Made by a program: the position numbers and the translations under genes. From Toxorhynchites rutilus septentrionalis (taxonomy: Eukaryota; Arthropoda; Insecta; Diptera; Culicidae): DNA of 64,000 nucleotides. Under the pieces are notes generated by a model. That model saw nothing but the letters and a program-made list of their open reading frames with translations, was not told the DNA's origin and searched no databases. Positions 32,696 to 44,221 of the stretch are shown piece by piece. The DNA is taken from contig NC_073746.1 in the NCBI RefSeq assembly GCF_029784135.1, positions 109,028,661 through 109,092,660 on the forward strand, read 5' to 3'. How positions within the stretch are numbered: position 1 is the first letter of the stretch; each line of letters opens with the position of its first letter.

Positions 32696-33224
32696 TTATC
32701 CTTATATCCTTATATTCTCCTTTTCCTTTTTCTTCGCGAGAAATCAAATCCCTTCTTATTAACAATAGAATAAGGTGAACTGTAAAAACATTTTAGATAT
32801 AAGATAGGCTTAAGAATTGAGTGTAATGAATGTGAGTGTGAATGTGAGAGTGAACATTGTCAACATATCCTTTTATCCCTTCCTTTTCCTGAAGAAAATA
32901 TGTCACCCTTCTAAACTCGAGTAGACCGCGAGTAATCGGTTTTCTACACCATTAACATTAGAATTAAGGAAAAATGTTTATATATACTTGTAACAATACA
33001 GTCAGGAGTTTGGCTCCTTTAAACTTATGTAACTGAGCCTGTAAAAATAAACGATTTAATAAAAAAAAAAAAAAAAAGTGTAGTGTCAAGGAAAGAATTG
33101 TAGAATAGCTTGAATAGCTTTAATTTGGTTGATAGAAACAATCCAGTTTATCATGCTTTTTTGGAAAATTTATAAAAACCAATAAAAAACAAAAATTTAA
33201 ATTTCATCTTTACCTCTAAAAGTT

Positions 33225-33470
33225 ACTTGGTTCCATTAATTTAAATGTTTCACAACTGCATTCTACGCAAAATTTTCTTATCTTTCAAATGAGTAGCATC
33301 ATTATTCTAAGTAGCGTACTTTCTAAATTAGAGTCAGTTCAAGACATAACATTCAACTCATGAAAAGTTCAACAACTCTAGTTGAGAATAGACCAAATGC
33401 GTAGAATTTTTCCATCAAATATGATCCTCTATCACCTCCTGAAAGATTCCGAATCAGCTACCTAATTCCA
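33225..33470. repeat. right arm of the split inverted repeat
   Basis: Reverse complement of about 26812-27063, sharing AGGTAGCTGATnCGnAAT and TGTGAAnCATTTAAATT. Together the arms bracket the I-type insertion and indicate a pre-existing hairpin-forming element as landing site. Confidence 0.55.
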
Positions 33471-33529
33471 CGTATATTTTTATCAGTATTTTAACCACCA
33501 GTCTGGTTGTATTTGAAAAAAATATTCTT

Positions 33530-33643
33530 CCTGTCCACGTGGACTTGATCTATACCCCCTCCCCCTCTCCGTGGACAAGCGTGGACATTGTCTTATCCCC
33601 TACCCCCCCTAAAGTTGTCCACGTGGTATGTGGACAGCCCCTA
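33530..33643. repeat. GTCCACGTGG-type MITE-like repeat, copy 2
   Basis: Inverted relative to copy 1: starts CCTGTCCACGTGGACTTGAT and ends CACGTGGTATGTGGACAGCC followed by CC. The interior is C/T-rich as in copy 1. It lies 10 bp before TIR element copy 2. Confidence 0.55.
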
Positions 33644-33652
33644 ATGTCAGTA

Positions 33653-34628
33653 GGTCGTATGAATAAAAACAAAATTCAGCTTTACTTTACTTGAATCACG
33701 CATTCGAGCAGTGACATTAAGTATTCACTACGTTTGGTATGAATAAAACTGTCAACTGAGTATGAACTTTTCGAAAATGGAAGATTACTTGATTTCGTAT
33801 GAATAAAACAGCATTTATCAAATATACACTTCGTAATTATCAAGTATGCTCATAAGCATATTTTGGATCTGAAAACACATTCATTCGTTTTGATGTTATA
33901 TCCGATTTATGTTTAATGCTACTATCTTGCGCTTGAAGTTAAACAAGTTGACAATCCGCATTGATGGCATTGAGCTTCGTTCACTAGTTTAGAGCATCGT
34001 AAAAAAATTGATTGATTTTCAGGCGGAATGAACACGTTTTTAAAATTTAAACTATGAATGAAAAATAACCCTTCCCTACCAAATTAGCATTCAGTTTAAA
34101 TGAAAAATACTTTTGTTTGCAGGTGGTGTACAAATATTGTACGAAAACTGTTTCTGTAGACAACTTCATATTATAATGGAAAGTTTCAGTTATAATGTAG
34201 GGAATGTAGAGATAAAGGGTTAAATAAAAGTCGAAAAAAAGTGTTTTTAAGTGACTAAATAACATGATGAAAATTTTCATTCAAATTTTAACATTTGAAA
34301 ACTGGCTTCGTGTCTACTAATCTGATACGTATTACACTAACGAGATAGGGACCCAAACTATGGTCCCAAATTGAAAGTCGTCACCAGACGTCGACACTAT
34401 TCCTTTGTCATCGCGAATACACGCTCTGTCCAAGAAAAAAACCTTTTGAAACGAAATCTAAACAATCAGTTGACAGATGTTTGACAAAGTAAAAGCTATT
34501 GTTTTTATCATAAAAAATGAAATTAGTAAAGTAAACTTTTATTCATACGGATTCAAGTAAATACTAGGAAAGTTTACTTTACTTGGAAACGGGCAAAATA
34601 AGTAAATACTTTTTTTATTTATACGACC
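33653..34628. mobile_element. TIR element, copy 2 (TA duplication, 976 bp)
   Basis: Ends GGTCGTATGAATAAAAACAA and, in reverse, GGTCGTATAAATAAAAAAAG; flanked by TA (33651-33652, 34629-34630). Left and right thirds match copy 1. The middle (about 33955-34400) instead matches repeats at 52370-52800 and 56850-57080, including GATGGCATTGAGCTTCGTT and AGACGTCGACACTATTC-type segments. No coding region. Confidence 0.7.
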
Positions 34629-34759
34629 TAGTGTCAAAACCGAAGGGTGCTCCAATGTAAAATACACAATAAAATATTTTTACTAAATCGTTAAATAAAA
34701 TCAAGAATAGTTTTGAAACTTAGTTTTAGTTTTTTCAAATTTGATACAAAACGGTTACT

Positions 34760-36106
34760 GGTCAGCCATACAAATGAAACACACATTTCTGCATAACTCG
34801 TAATTAGTAGTCTGTACGTTTAAATCGAAGACGAATAAATAAATAAATAAATAAACTCGAGAACTAATCGAAAAGATAGAACCAAATTTGGCATGTGGTG
34901 GTTTCAGGGGGGAAGAATGTTTCTATGTTAGTTGGACACTCCTCTCCATCTCTACAGGGGGCTGCCATACTAATAAAACACAAATTTTTGCATAACTCGA
35001 AAACTAATCAAGCAAATGGAGCCAAATTTGGCAAGTGAAGGCTTCAGAAGGCAAGAATTGCTTCTATAGTGATTCGACACTCCACCCCCTCACTATGGGG
35101 GGCTGCCATACAAAAGAAACACAAGATTCTACATAGCGCGAGAACTAATCAAGCAAATGGAGCCAAATTTGGCATATGGAGATTTTAGGGGCCAAGACAT
35201 ATTTCGATGTTAGTTCGACACTTTTCCCCTCTCTCTAAGAAGGGGGCTGCATAACTCGAGAACTAATAAAGCAAATAGAATCAAATTTGGCATGTGGAGG
35301 GGTTAGGGGCCAATAATTGTTCATATGATGGTTCGACACTCCTCATTCCCTCTCTAAGGTGGTGGCTGCCCTACAAATGAAACACAAATTTCTGCATAAC
35401 CTGAGAATTAATAGAGAAAAAGGAACCAAAATTGTAATGTACAGTACAGTACAAGAAATGTAATGTAAATCCTCTGGAGGAAGAAGGAAGGTCCCATAAA
35501 AATATTACGCATATTTTAATCAAACATATCAACAACTAAACATGAAAATTTAAAATTTTCGGAAAACTTTGAAAGAAAATAGGAAAATTCGGAAAATTGA
35601 ATTCCAAAATAATCAACAATTTGATCGTTTTACAAGCGTTTTTAGTCCATTTGATGTTTGCGCTAACCAAATTAATCTTTGCTCGAGAGAGGAAATGGAT
35701 TTTCAGGTGAATAAACGCACCCATGTATCTTCAAATTATATAAATAAAAATGATGGTTGGCCAAATGTGTTACACAAAACTCGAAAAAAAGAATAGTCCG
35801 ATTTGAGCTGTCTTCATTTTATTATATTTTCTGTATCAAACATGTATTACATGTAACGGAGAAACATGTTATATGTAAGTGATTGTAGAATCTTGAACGA
35901 GAATTGTGTCTGAAAATAATTTTATTTTATAACGAGTGTTGGAAATTTATAGTAAAAGGAAATTGTAAAGGGTCAATTAGAAGATCAATCATTGAACAGC
36001 TCTGCGATTGGATCCATGAACGTTCGTTAGTAAGAAAACTTGAATGTTTGAAAGTATTGATAACAAAAATTCCGTTTTGGGCGGGACGAAGTTTTCCGGG
36101 TCAGAT
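34760..36106 (+). mobile_element. Helitron-like element with minisatellite array, copy 3
   Basis: About five diverged units of roughly 130 bp, each with GGCTGCCATACAAATGAAAC, TGCATAACTCGAGAACTAAT and CCAAATTTGGCATGTGGAG, start near 34760. From about 35845 to 36106 the sequence parallels the 3' half of the complete Helitron at 55686-56622, ending TTTTCCGGGTCAGATAA where the complete copy has GGGTCAGCTAG. The terminus is thus mutated and the 5' end is lost or replaced by an AAAT repeat (34831-34854). Confidence 0.6.
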
Positions 36107-38235
36107 AATGTTCCTATAAAAAGGAAATTTGACCTGACTCTAACCGCCTAAATTATTTGCATGAAGACACCCCATTGTCCCACCGCGCCGGGTGCCAATG
36201 ATGGTTGTCTCCAACTTTGACGATGTGGCAATAATATAATGCTATAATGATACAGGAACGAATGGGAAAACTTTTTCCACCGTGGAGGCGTTTTCCAGAT
36301 AATGGCGATTATTAGACATGTACGACAATCTGTATGAGAATATGTTCAACAGTGTGTTCAGTAGAAGTTGAAAACTAATAATTGCAGCGGACAAAGTTTC
36401 ACCGAGTCGTTTTCTTCTTCCGGAGATTTGCATAATTTTTATTCGATCTGTTGGCCGGTTCTCCATTAGGACGGGGAAGTAATGCTTCCATGGTGTGCAA
36501 ACAAATCGTACTTATATGTCGTTCATTCCCGTGCACCTTTTTCTGTTTACCTTCCCTATCAGCAATGCAATCATCCCTTTTCACAACTACATAATAATCG
36601 GAACGTCAATACCACTCATTCTGTTAATATCTCAATTATATAATAAAATGATTGGAAGAACTGCGCGAATAAAAGCAATTTAATTGTTGTTGGATGAGAG
36701 TTAGCAAAGAAGCGGTTGAAGAGTTACAGATGGTGCGCTTGGGATGGAATTTTCGTTCAGATAGGGGTTTGGTAAGTAAAATTGCTGTGAATGGGGAAAT
36801 TGAGCTTACGCTATAATTATTCCAAAAATTCCAGTTTGTTTGTGATATAATTTGACTTATTTCTCTGCGTGTTTATTCCAATTGTTTAGTACATCATCAT
36901 TCATTAATGTCACAGTCAATCTTCAAAGTTAACGCCGATAAACACTTTTCACACCCACAAGACGCGTGAAAATCATTTACTTTGATCGCATCTCGAAGGC
37001 GAAGGATGAAACGTGATCGGAATATTATCAGTTATCCGAGGCGCAAAATCTCTGTAAACAATTTTCTTGCTTTTCTGTCTTCGTTCCGTGTGTTGGGGTT
37101 GGATGCCCACACCCCGGAGTGGATGTCAGTAGAATCTTGTCATTGACGTGCTTGAATGTGTTGCAAGAATGTAAATCTGGGGAGTACGTCAGATTTTATG
37201 AAATTACACAAGTTGCAGGTGGGGTTTCAGTTGGGGTTTTATGGTTTGTCCCGTTCTATCACACATCTGCGTACCTTTACAAAATAGCACAAATGTTAAT
37301 GTTCTGATATGTATGACGAGAAGATGCAAACAAACAAACAAATAAACAACTATAGTGAGGTGTGCCCATGATTAATGATTCTACTTCTCCATTCGGGCAT
37401 AATCATAATTACTTTCGCCAAAAGGAACAAAAGGATGAACTAGACGTGATTTGACTACGAATAGAAGACTGTGGAAACAATAAGGATATCTTAAAAGCGG
37501 CTTCATTCATCAATGTCCATTTGTTAGGACAACTGAAACTAGATGTTCACAGCTACTGCAGGACACCGTGCGGGCAGGTTGTAACCGTTGTTGTCCTCAC
37601 TGGACGACAAACAATGAAGACGCATGGTACAGCATACATTATGTAAGCATACATACATGTACACCTTAGCTTGTCCTCTGGCCAGGAATTACTGGGAATG
37701 TAAACTTGTTAAATGTGCGCTGATATCCTATTCACGTAGGTGGTAACATTCTACAAGGGGTCGGAACAAGATGTCAATCGATTTGCTCATTTATAACAAT
37801 CATTATCCGATCATAGTGTCATTTTTTTCTGAAGCTGTGATTTTTTTTACTTAAAAACAGGTTTAAAAAGGCTTTTTTAATAATAAGAAGAATGCATCAT
37901 GGATTGAGATTTTTTTCTGTATATGGCCTTCACGGCTGGGCTTGACAGGGTTCATGCTGTTCGATACCCGCTTGTTAGCGCATATTTTTGAACTTGGTTA
38001 TACGTGAATGTCAATTACATCCTCGTCATTTGGAAGAACTATTCAGTAGATGTTTGGTAGAATTTAGAAATTGTCGGTAAAACAGTATTTGCGAGAAATT
38101 TTGTGAAGTTACTTTTTTGCAAAGAAACCTGCAGCCGAGTCTCAGTGTGGTTTTTAAATTGGATGGTCAATTTGTTGCTAGGCCTGGTATATTTTACTCT
38201 CATTATATTTTGAAAAGAAGTATTTTTTTAATAAC
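36107..38235. other. no gene seen
   Basis: Apparently low-copy DNA; no motif-bearing frame and no repeat shared with the rest of the window. Confidence 0.35.
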
Positions 38236-38365
38236 GCCTATTTAACCACCGGGAATAAGTGATAGTCGCTAGGAGCGAGGTCTGGGGAGTAAGGAGGATG
38301 CTCGAACACAGTCCAATTGAATTTTTTCAATTGCTCTTGAGTTACGCGAGCAGAATAGGATTGCT
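38236..38365 (-). pseudogene. mariner transposase fragment with DD34D block
   Basis: Minus-strand translation shows SARVTQEQLKKFNWTVFEHP followed by PYSPDLAPSDYHLF, the region of the third catalytic Asp. It is closely related to the plus-strand scrap at 19318-19440. Flanking parts of the transposase are absent. Confidence 0.7.
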
Positions 38366-38629
38366 CATGGAAATCCAACGTGCCCCACGATTTTATTTTA
38401 GTCTTATCAATGCCCTAGACTAATGAAGGAGAGGTGTGATAACTGCTAACTGCTATTTGCCTAATTATTTTCTAGCTTTTAGTACATTATTATGTTCAAT
38501 CACAATTAAACCGTTTAACTTAAAAAGTTTTTTTTACTTATTTTATTTTCTAGTTTTTAGTACATCATCTGTTTCATTATAATATTTCTCTACAATAAAA
38601 ACATTGTACTGTACTCTATCAGTCAAATA

Positions 38630-39150
38630 ATTTCATTTGATATCGATATTGAGTGGATTGCAGAAAATACATAGTGTGTTCTCCAAGTCAAGTTCGTTCG
38701 TTTGATACACATATCTCAACCTTTTTTTTTAAATGATATGGAATCATCTATTTTGTAGAGGCGGCCAAATTGGATTTTTCAAGATAAGCAGTTTTAAAAT
38801 GACAGCAGAGATAAAAAGCAGCAGAGATTATAAATTCGGTCAGTTCCTATTGGTCAAATTTCTAATAATGTGGGACAATCCTACAGACATACAAACATAC
38901 ATACAAAAAGTTCAAGCTAAATAAAACCGTTTAATAGAGTATTTTGCTATTCTGTGATTGCGGCCATCTTGGATTTGCATTTTTCATAAATAACCGTGTT
39001 CTACTAGTCAAGCCCTTCCATTTGATACCCATATTGATGAGGTTTGAGAAAATATGTGGTCCGCCATTTTGTAATGGCAACCATCTTGGATTTGCATTTT
39101 CCATGAATAACTGTGTTCTACTAGTCAAGCCCTTTCATTTGATACTCATA
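38630..39150. repeat. minisatellite, about three diverged units of 100-190 bp
   Basis: Units share GCGGCCATCTTGGATTTGCA, ATAACnGTGTTCTACTAGTC and AAGCCCTTnCATTTGATACC. The last two are clearest (38944-39040 and 39050-39150); an older one lies near 38640-38800. The final unit runs straight into the octanucleotide array. Confidence 0.6.
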
Positions 39151-39153
39151 TTA

Positions 39154-39480
39154 ACAAACATACAAACATACAAACATACAAACATACAAACATACAAACA
39201 TACAAACATACAAACATACAAACATACAAACATACAAACATACAAACATACAAACATACAAACATACAAACATACAAACATACAAACATACAAACATACA
39301 AACATACAAACATACAAACATACAAACATACAAACATACAAACATACAAACATACAAACATACAAACATACAAACATACAAACATACAAACATACAAACA
39401 TACAAACATACAAACATACAAACATACAAACATACAAACATACAAACATACAAACATACAAATATACAAACATACAAACA
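39154..39480. repeat. (TACAAACA)n array, about 41 perfect units
   Basis: Uninterrupted 8-bp repeat over about 327 bp, with a single variant (AAATATAC) near 39461 at its right edge. Open frames on both strands here (repeated TNIQTYKH and CLYVCMFV) are repeat artefacts, not genes. Confidence 0.97.
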
Positions 39481-39920
39481 CACAGTGAAGGTAGGAACGT
39501 CAACGGGCATATTAGGATCGATGCCAGTGAGATTCTAATTACGGCATACTGGTAATAACGATACATGACTGATTTGGAATGATTTGGAAGAGACGCTATA
39601 GGGCTGACAGCCGCGCTATTCCGTTTCTTTAGTAGAGCAGGGTGACTCCTTCTTGAAACGGCTAGCGGGTTACTGGCGTGACTGCCTCCGTCCCGTTAAA
39701 AACCTGGCAGGCCTTCAGGTACGTTCAAAACTCGTTGATCGTGTGGGCTCAGATGTAGCATTCCTGTCTTGCGCTGATCCGGCTCTGAGTACGGTACACC
39801 ATGAAGGACTGTGCCAACCCTCTGCATGGCCTCCCTGCTCGCATAGACAACCATGGGATCACTGAAGCGACTGCACATGCCGAGCGGAGATAGCGGCCTG
39901 AAGGTGGGACCCACTTACAT

Positions 39921-40936
39921 ATGGAGTACACACAAAATACAATAGAAATCGAGAGCGAACAAGAAGACGTAAACATCTTCGCAAGAAAGGTACAGGTGAT
40001 GAGATTACCGATTTCGAACCAATATCAGGTACCAAAATCCAAGAAAGCAAGAGCAGAAAAAGCGGAGAATGCTCTGCAAGAAGCTGTGCAGAGTAAAGGC
40101 CGTTTTATATTATCCAGCACGTAGCGTTAACGGCACGTACCGACACCGGCAGACAAATACATGATGTATTCATATCATCAGGCATAGCAACTTCTCTGTA
40201 GGGAACGGCAGCGCAGACGGAGCGGAGAAATGCTACTGATGATTGAACCGATGTCGTACCGAAGAGCGACGATCGCACCCATACCACGAACTTCGACGTT
40301 TGATTTGTATGTATGGTGCTACTCGCCCGTGTAGCTCGTGCCCGGCACCGGCAAAATATTCTTTTCGAGAATTCCTTCATGCATTTGTTTGAAACGTGCT
40401 GTGTATGCCCGGAGCTGTTCCGCTATATATACGCATACACATTTGAAACGTACGCTATAATATTTGTCTTGCATGAAACGTGCCGTGCCGGTTACGCTAC
40501 GTGCCTGATAATATAATATTACCTTAAGGCAAAGGAAGTGATCTTACCACCGACGGTATACTCTACCCCACTAACCGCAAAGAGGAGAAGGCAAACTCCA
40601 GAAGAAAAGAAGACGAAAAAACACAAAGATGGCAGTGAAGGTGCTAGGGGTAAAAAAAAGGAAAACAAGGAAGAGCCGAGCGGGTGGCAGACAGTCGAAA
40701 GGAAGAAAAAAGAAAACAAAAAGAAAGGAAAAACTAAGCCTAAGATGGAGAAGCAGAAACCAGAAGCTCTTATGGTGAGCGCAGCGGAGGTTGCGACCTA
40801 TGCCGAGATCCTGCGGAAGGTGATAGAAGATGCGTCCTTACAGAATCTTGGGGAAAACGTGACCAGAATAAGACGAACACAGAATGGAGAAATGTTGTTT
40901 GAATTGAAGAAGAACCCAACGATTAAAAGTACACAG
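39921..40936 (+). pseudogene. R1-clade retrotransposon ORF1, interrupted and truncated
   Basis: Opens at ATG 39921. A first segment (58 codons, to 40096) and a second (40528-40936) join in frame if the MITE and one TAA copy between them are discounted: the join reads QSKAKEV across 40093/40528. The protein is Lys/Glu-rich (NLS-like runs of KK), then shows EVATYAEILRKV and NVTRIRRTQNGEMLFELKK, a block I recognise from R1-clade ORF1 proteins preceding the zinc knuckles. Homology stops near 40936, where unrelated repeat sequence begins, so zinc knuckles and ORF2 are missing. Upstream, 39560-39920 probably is its 5' UTR. Confidence 0.68.
40097..40524. mobile_element. 428-bp MITE inserted in the R1 ORF1, TAA duplication
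   Basis: Left end AGGCCGTTTTATATTATCCA; right end in reverse AGGTAATATTATATTATCAG; both continue with GCACGTAGCGT(T)AACGGCACG-type repeats. TAA flanks both sides (40094-40096, 40525-40527). TWA duplications are typical of PIF/Harbinger elements. Removing the element and one TAA restores the host reading frame, which proves the insertion boundaries. Confidence 0.82.
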
Positions 40937-41292
40937 CTAGTAGGCTTTAATTTGATATGTCGATTATCTGAATCGGTCTAGTAGTTCAAAAGTAATAAAT
41001 TTTTGAAAAAAGTCATTTTTGGGAAAAAAGGGAAAAATGATTTTTTTGACCATCGGGTAACTATATATTATTTGAAAAATCCTCAGCTTTCCATAAAAAT
41101 ATAAAAAATATAGCGCCCTTGGTCCCGAGACCATGAAAACTATAAAAAACAAATACAATCAATAATGACAAAACCAAAACCTGATTTTTTTGCAAGCGTA
41201 GCATTTTTCCAAGAATGACTAGCTAATTAGCTTTAATTTAATATGTCGACCGTCTAACTCGGTCTAGTAGTTCACAAGATATTTCGGATCAC
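40937..41292. repeat. two copies of a GATATGTCGA-type repeat, about 280 bp apart
   Basis: TTTAATTTGATATGTCGATT followed by ATCTGAATCGGTCTAGTAGT at 40943-40987 recurs slightly changed at 41230-41274. The intervening sequence is AT-rich without genes. An A-tract (41320-41338) follows the second copy. Confidence 0.5.
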
Positions 41293-41514
41293 CCTAAAAT
41301 GAAAATGGGCACCTTAACAAAAAAAAAAAAAAAAAAAATACGGGTCTAATAGTTTGCGATAAAGAACGAAACTACCACTTTTTATGAAAATCTGAGAACT
41401 ACTATATCGGTTTGACATGGAATGTCTGTATATGTAGTGGACAAAAATATAGGGAAGAAAAGAAAAATCGATGTCTAACTGATTTTTCACAATTTTGTGG
41501 ACTAACTGAATTTT

Positions 41515-41697
41515 TTCTTGAAAACATTTCTCGATACAGCATAGTAAAATGCACTTTAAGTATTTTTTTTTCAAATGCTTATCTCGTAGCGTGCGGTGAA
41601 TCACATAGGGGTTCAAATTGCCTATACAATATTTCCCCTTCGAGCTGATGATTTGGCTTGGGGCATTTTTTATTTTCTTACCCAGCCAGGCCCTTTC
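41515..41697. repeat. truncated copy of the 10.7-12.9 kb foldback right end
   Basis: Shares CATAGGGGTTCAAAT, GATTTGG(C/T)TTGGGG and TTACCCAGCCAGGCCCTTT with the right arm of the large foldback. More diverged and shorter, so the family is multi-copy. Confidence 0.65.
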
Positions 41698-44221
41698 AAA
41701 TATTGAAAATATGGTTCCATCAGAACAAAACTATTAAAAAAGTTCGCAGAAATATTAATTCTATTCGGAAGTCCCCCCGGAATCCATTGTCTGAGAATCG
41801 TACTAATTGCCGAAGAAAGAATATAGGACATATCAATCGCACCTGGACGACATTACGATAGGACACGATGTGTTGAGTTAAATCAGATCACTTAATACAG
41901 TCAAACATACCCACCCACGCGCAGCACACATTCACACGGACGTGTTCGCTTCGTATTCATTTACGAGAAGAGGCAGATTGGTGTTGTTTATTTATAAACC
42001 CAGCTACCTCGGGGGGGGGGGGGGGGGGGGGGCTGGGGGAGAGGGAACGCACTGAGGAAATATTACACAGCCTTCATCGCCTTCCGCTGCTGAGGTACCG
42101 TGCCGGGGAGAGCTCTTGATGCATGACACATGAGTTCACGGCGCTTGGCTATTGCCGAGGGTGTGAAAATCAGGCGCCATCGAGTCACATTCGTTCCGTG
42201 TTAATTTATTCCTCGATCAAGACTGCTGCTGTGTGAGGGGGGCGATTAAAGAAAGATACTGGGGAAAATGCGTGGAAGTTTCCTGTTGTTCCAAAAGCGG
42301 AAGGGTGGTTTATAAAGTGAAAACAATAACCATTCTAGAGAATCAAAATAAATGGATTGTTAAAAAACGGGAAAAACTCACTCACTCGAAAGTGTTCCAT
42401 TGTTGGGTTTCATGAATGGGAAGTTTAATTGATGCTGAACGTGATGCTGACTTTGAATGGTGTGGAAAATAATGAAGTTGATCAAACGACTTCTCTGACA
42501 ATTGAGATATAACTTTTTGCGCAACTTGACATTCATCTGGAAGATGAATTAGTATTACGATATTGCAGAATCGTCCGAAACATCATCATCGGTTATGAAT
42601 ATTTCAGCATTGAACGTTTTATGTTTCCGAAACAGAATGCTCGATTCCATCCTGAGTTCATTCCAGAGAAGGTGCTATAACGGAATTACGGCCTGAACTC
42701 TATTTGCCAAGTTGATTATAATGAGTTTTATCTCTGCTCGATAAACGCCAACACTTTGCGAGCCGTATCGCAGTTTACACAACACTAAATTGACCAGAGC
42801 GCACCTCGAACAAGTGTAACACAATTTCTAGCACAAAGGGCCGAGCTTTTAGCACTCAAGTTAAATTCAACCAAATCTTACCACTGGGAGGAATATTACA
42901 AATTTGAAAGATTTTACCCCAGGGGGGGAAAGATGAAGCAGCAAATTCGTTTAGTCGGATCTTCTTGCTGAATAAATCGAAGAGCGTCCGATACAATAGC
43001 TACGGGGCGGTTAGCATACAGAGGTACACCATCGGCGGGTGGTGATGGAAATCTAATTTACGAAAAAGTTTTCTTGTTCTGAATAATGCGGATTTTCCTT
43101 CCATAAACGAATCAGAGCAGAATGGCATTTACATTCATATGAGACAAAGAAACTTATTCGCTCTGTATGCTCATGTATCGATTACATTCTGGTACCGAAA
43201 TTGTTTAAGTATAAATGGGGTGTGAATTCGTGTCGGCTTATGATGATTCCACCAACTAAACTATATGTTGCCAAAAACTATCTTACCACGAATTGATATA
43301 GCTCATTCGTCGAAAAAATGTTCTGTTTTTAATTTAATTTTTTTTTTGCCAAATCAGATAAGTATGACGGATTATTTAGGAAACAGACGCGATTTCGAGC
43401 CACAAATTGACGTACGATCTGCGATTCGTCTCACCAATGTAATAAATTAATTGCTTTAAAACTCTGAGACAATGTTTTCCAGTAAGCGTTCAGTCTTATG
43501 TAACAAAATCCTAATTTTGATATAGTTTGAGCCTCCGGAACGTATTTGACACACTGCTTAATGGTCATAAGAGTTGTCACTTTTCACTTTTTCTGACTGT
43601 ATCAAAGATGATTTCGAGCGAAACACTCTGTTTCATATCCACCATTATTATGAAACTGTTCATTTTGCAAAGAGAAATTACAACACTGCATTTTCACTCT
43701 TGTAAAAAATTATCGTTTGACAGCGCGTAGAAACTCACATTATGTAGAGTCGAATATGCTCTTTCAAATGTCTTCGTCTACTGAAGACAGTTTGAATGTA
43801 AAATTTGAAATATAAAAGTTAGAGTACAAAAAACGTTTTCATGGTGAACCTAACGCAACTACCGCGATGTACCGGTTATTTTACGAAATAGAAAAAAGAA
43901 GTTCTACAAAGTTGCTTACAATAACTGGCGCTACAACATTGTCGAACTATGTTTACCTCTAACTAGAAAGATAAGAAAGTTAGATATTCTTTTTCATCGA
44001 AAATTTTCGAATTCGATCCTATTTTTGACAACATGGAAATGAGCGCAGTATCATATGTAACAACTTTGTCGAAGACAGTTCTTGCCTAGAGAATAATTGT
44101 CGAGTTTTAGATGCTAATTTCCACTTAAATACACTTCCTGGACCATTGTGCAATGTGGATAGAGAATATTACAGTATAAGGTTCACCCGTTTCCAGCACA
44201 CAAGCTATTCACGATTTCATA
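41698..44221. other. no gene seen; 22-G run at 42011-42032
   Basis: Anonymous DNA apart from an uninterrupted run of 22 G followed by CTGGGGGAGAGGG, a strong candidate for G-quadruplex formation on the plus strand or a site prone to sequencing error. Confidence 0.5.

Larger units (their letters stand above)
27075..33077 (+). mobile_element. I-superfamily non-LTR retrotransposon, apparently full length
   Basis: Contains a 5' UTR of about 420 bp with an internal promoter, ORF1 (27499-29064), ORF2 (29057-32695), a 380-bp 3' UTR with AATAAA-like signals, and a poly(A) of about 17 (33061-33077). AGTGTAGTGTCA at 27064-27075 recurs at 33077-33088 as target duplication; the two terminal bases overlap the element start, so the exact first base is 27074-27076. 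The RNase H domain and ORF layout place it in the I/Loner/Loa group; the precise clade is inferred. Both frames are open. Confidence 0.88.

Noticed and set aside
39154..39480. CRISPR-like regular array
   Set aside because: The unit is 8 bp with no spacers, in a eukaryotic context: a microsatellite.
39135..39566. Long frames made of repeated CLYVCMFV or TNIQTYKH
   Set aside because: Translations of the octanucleotide array; an 8-bp repeat without stops is open in several frames.
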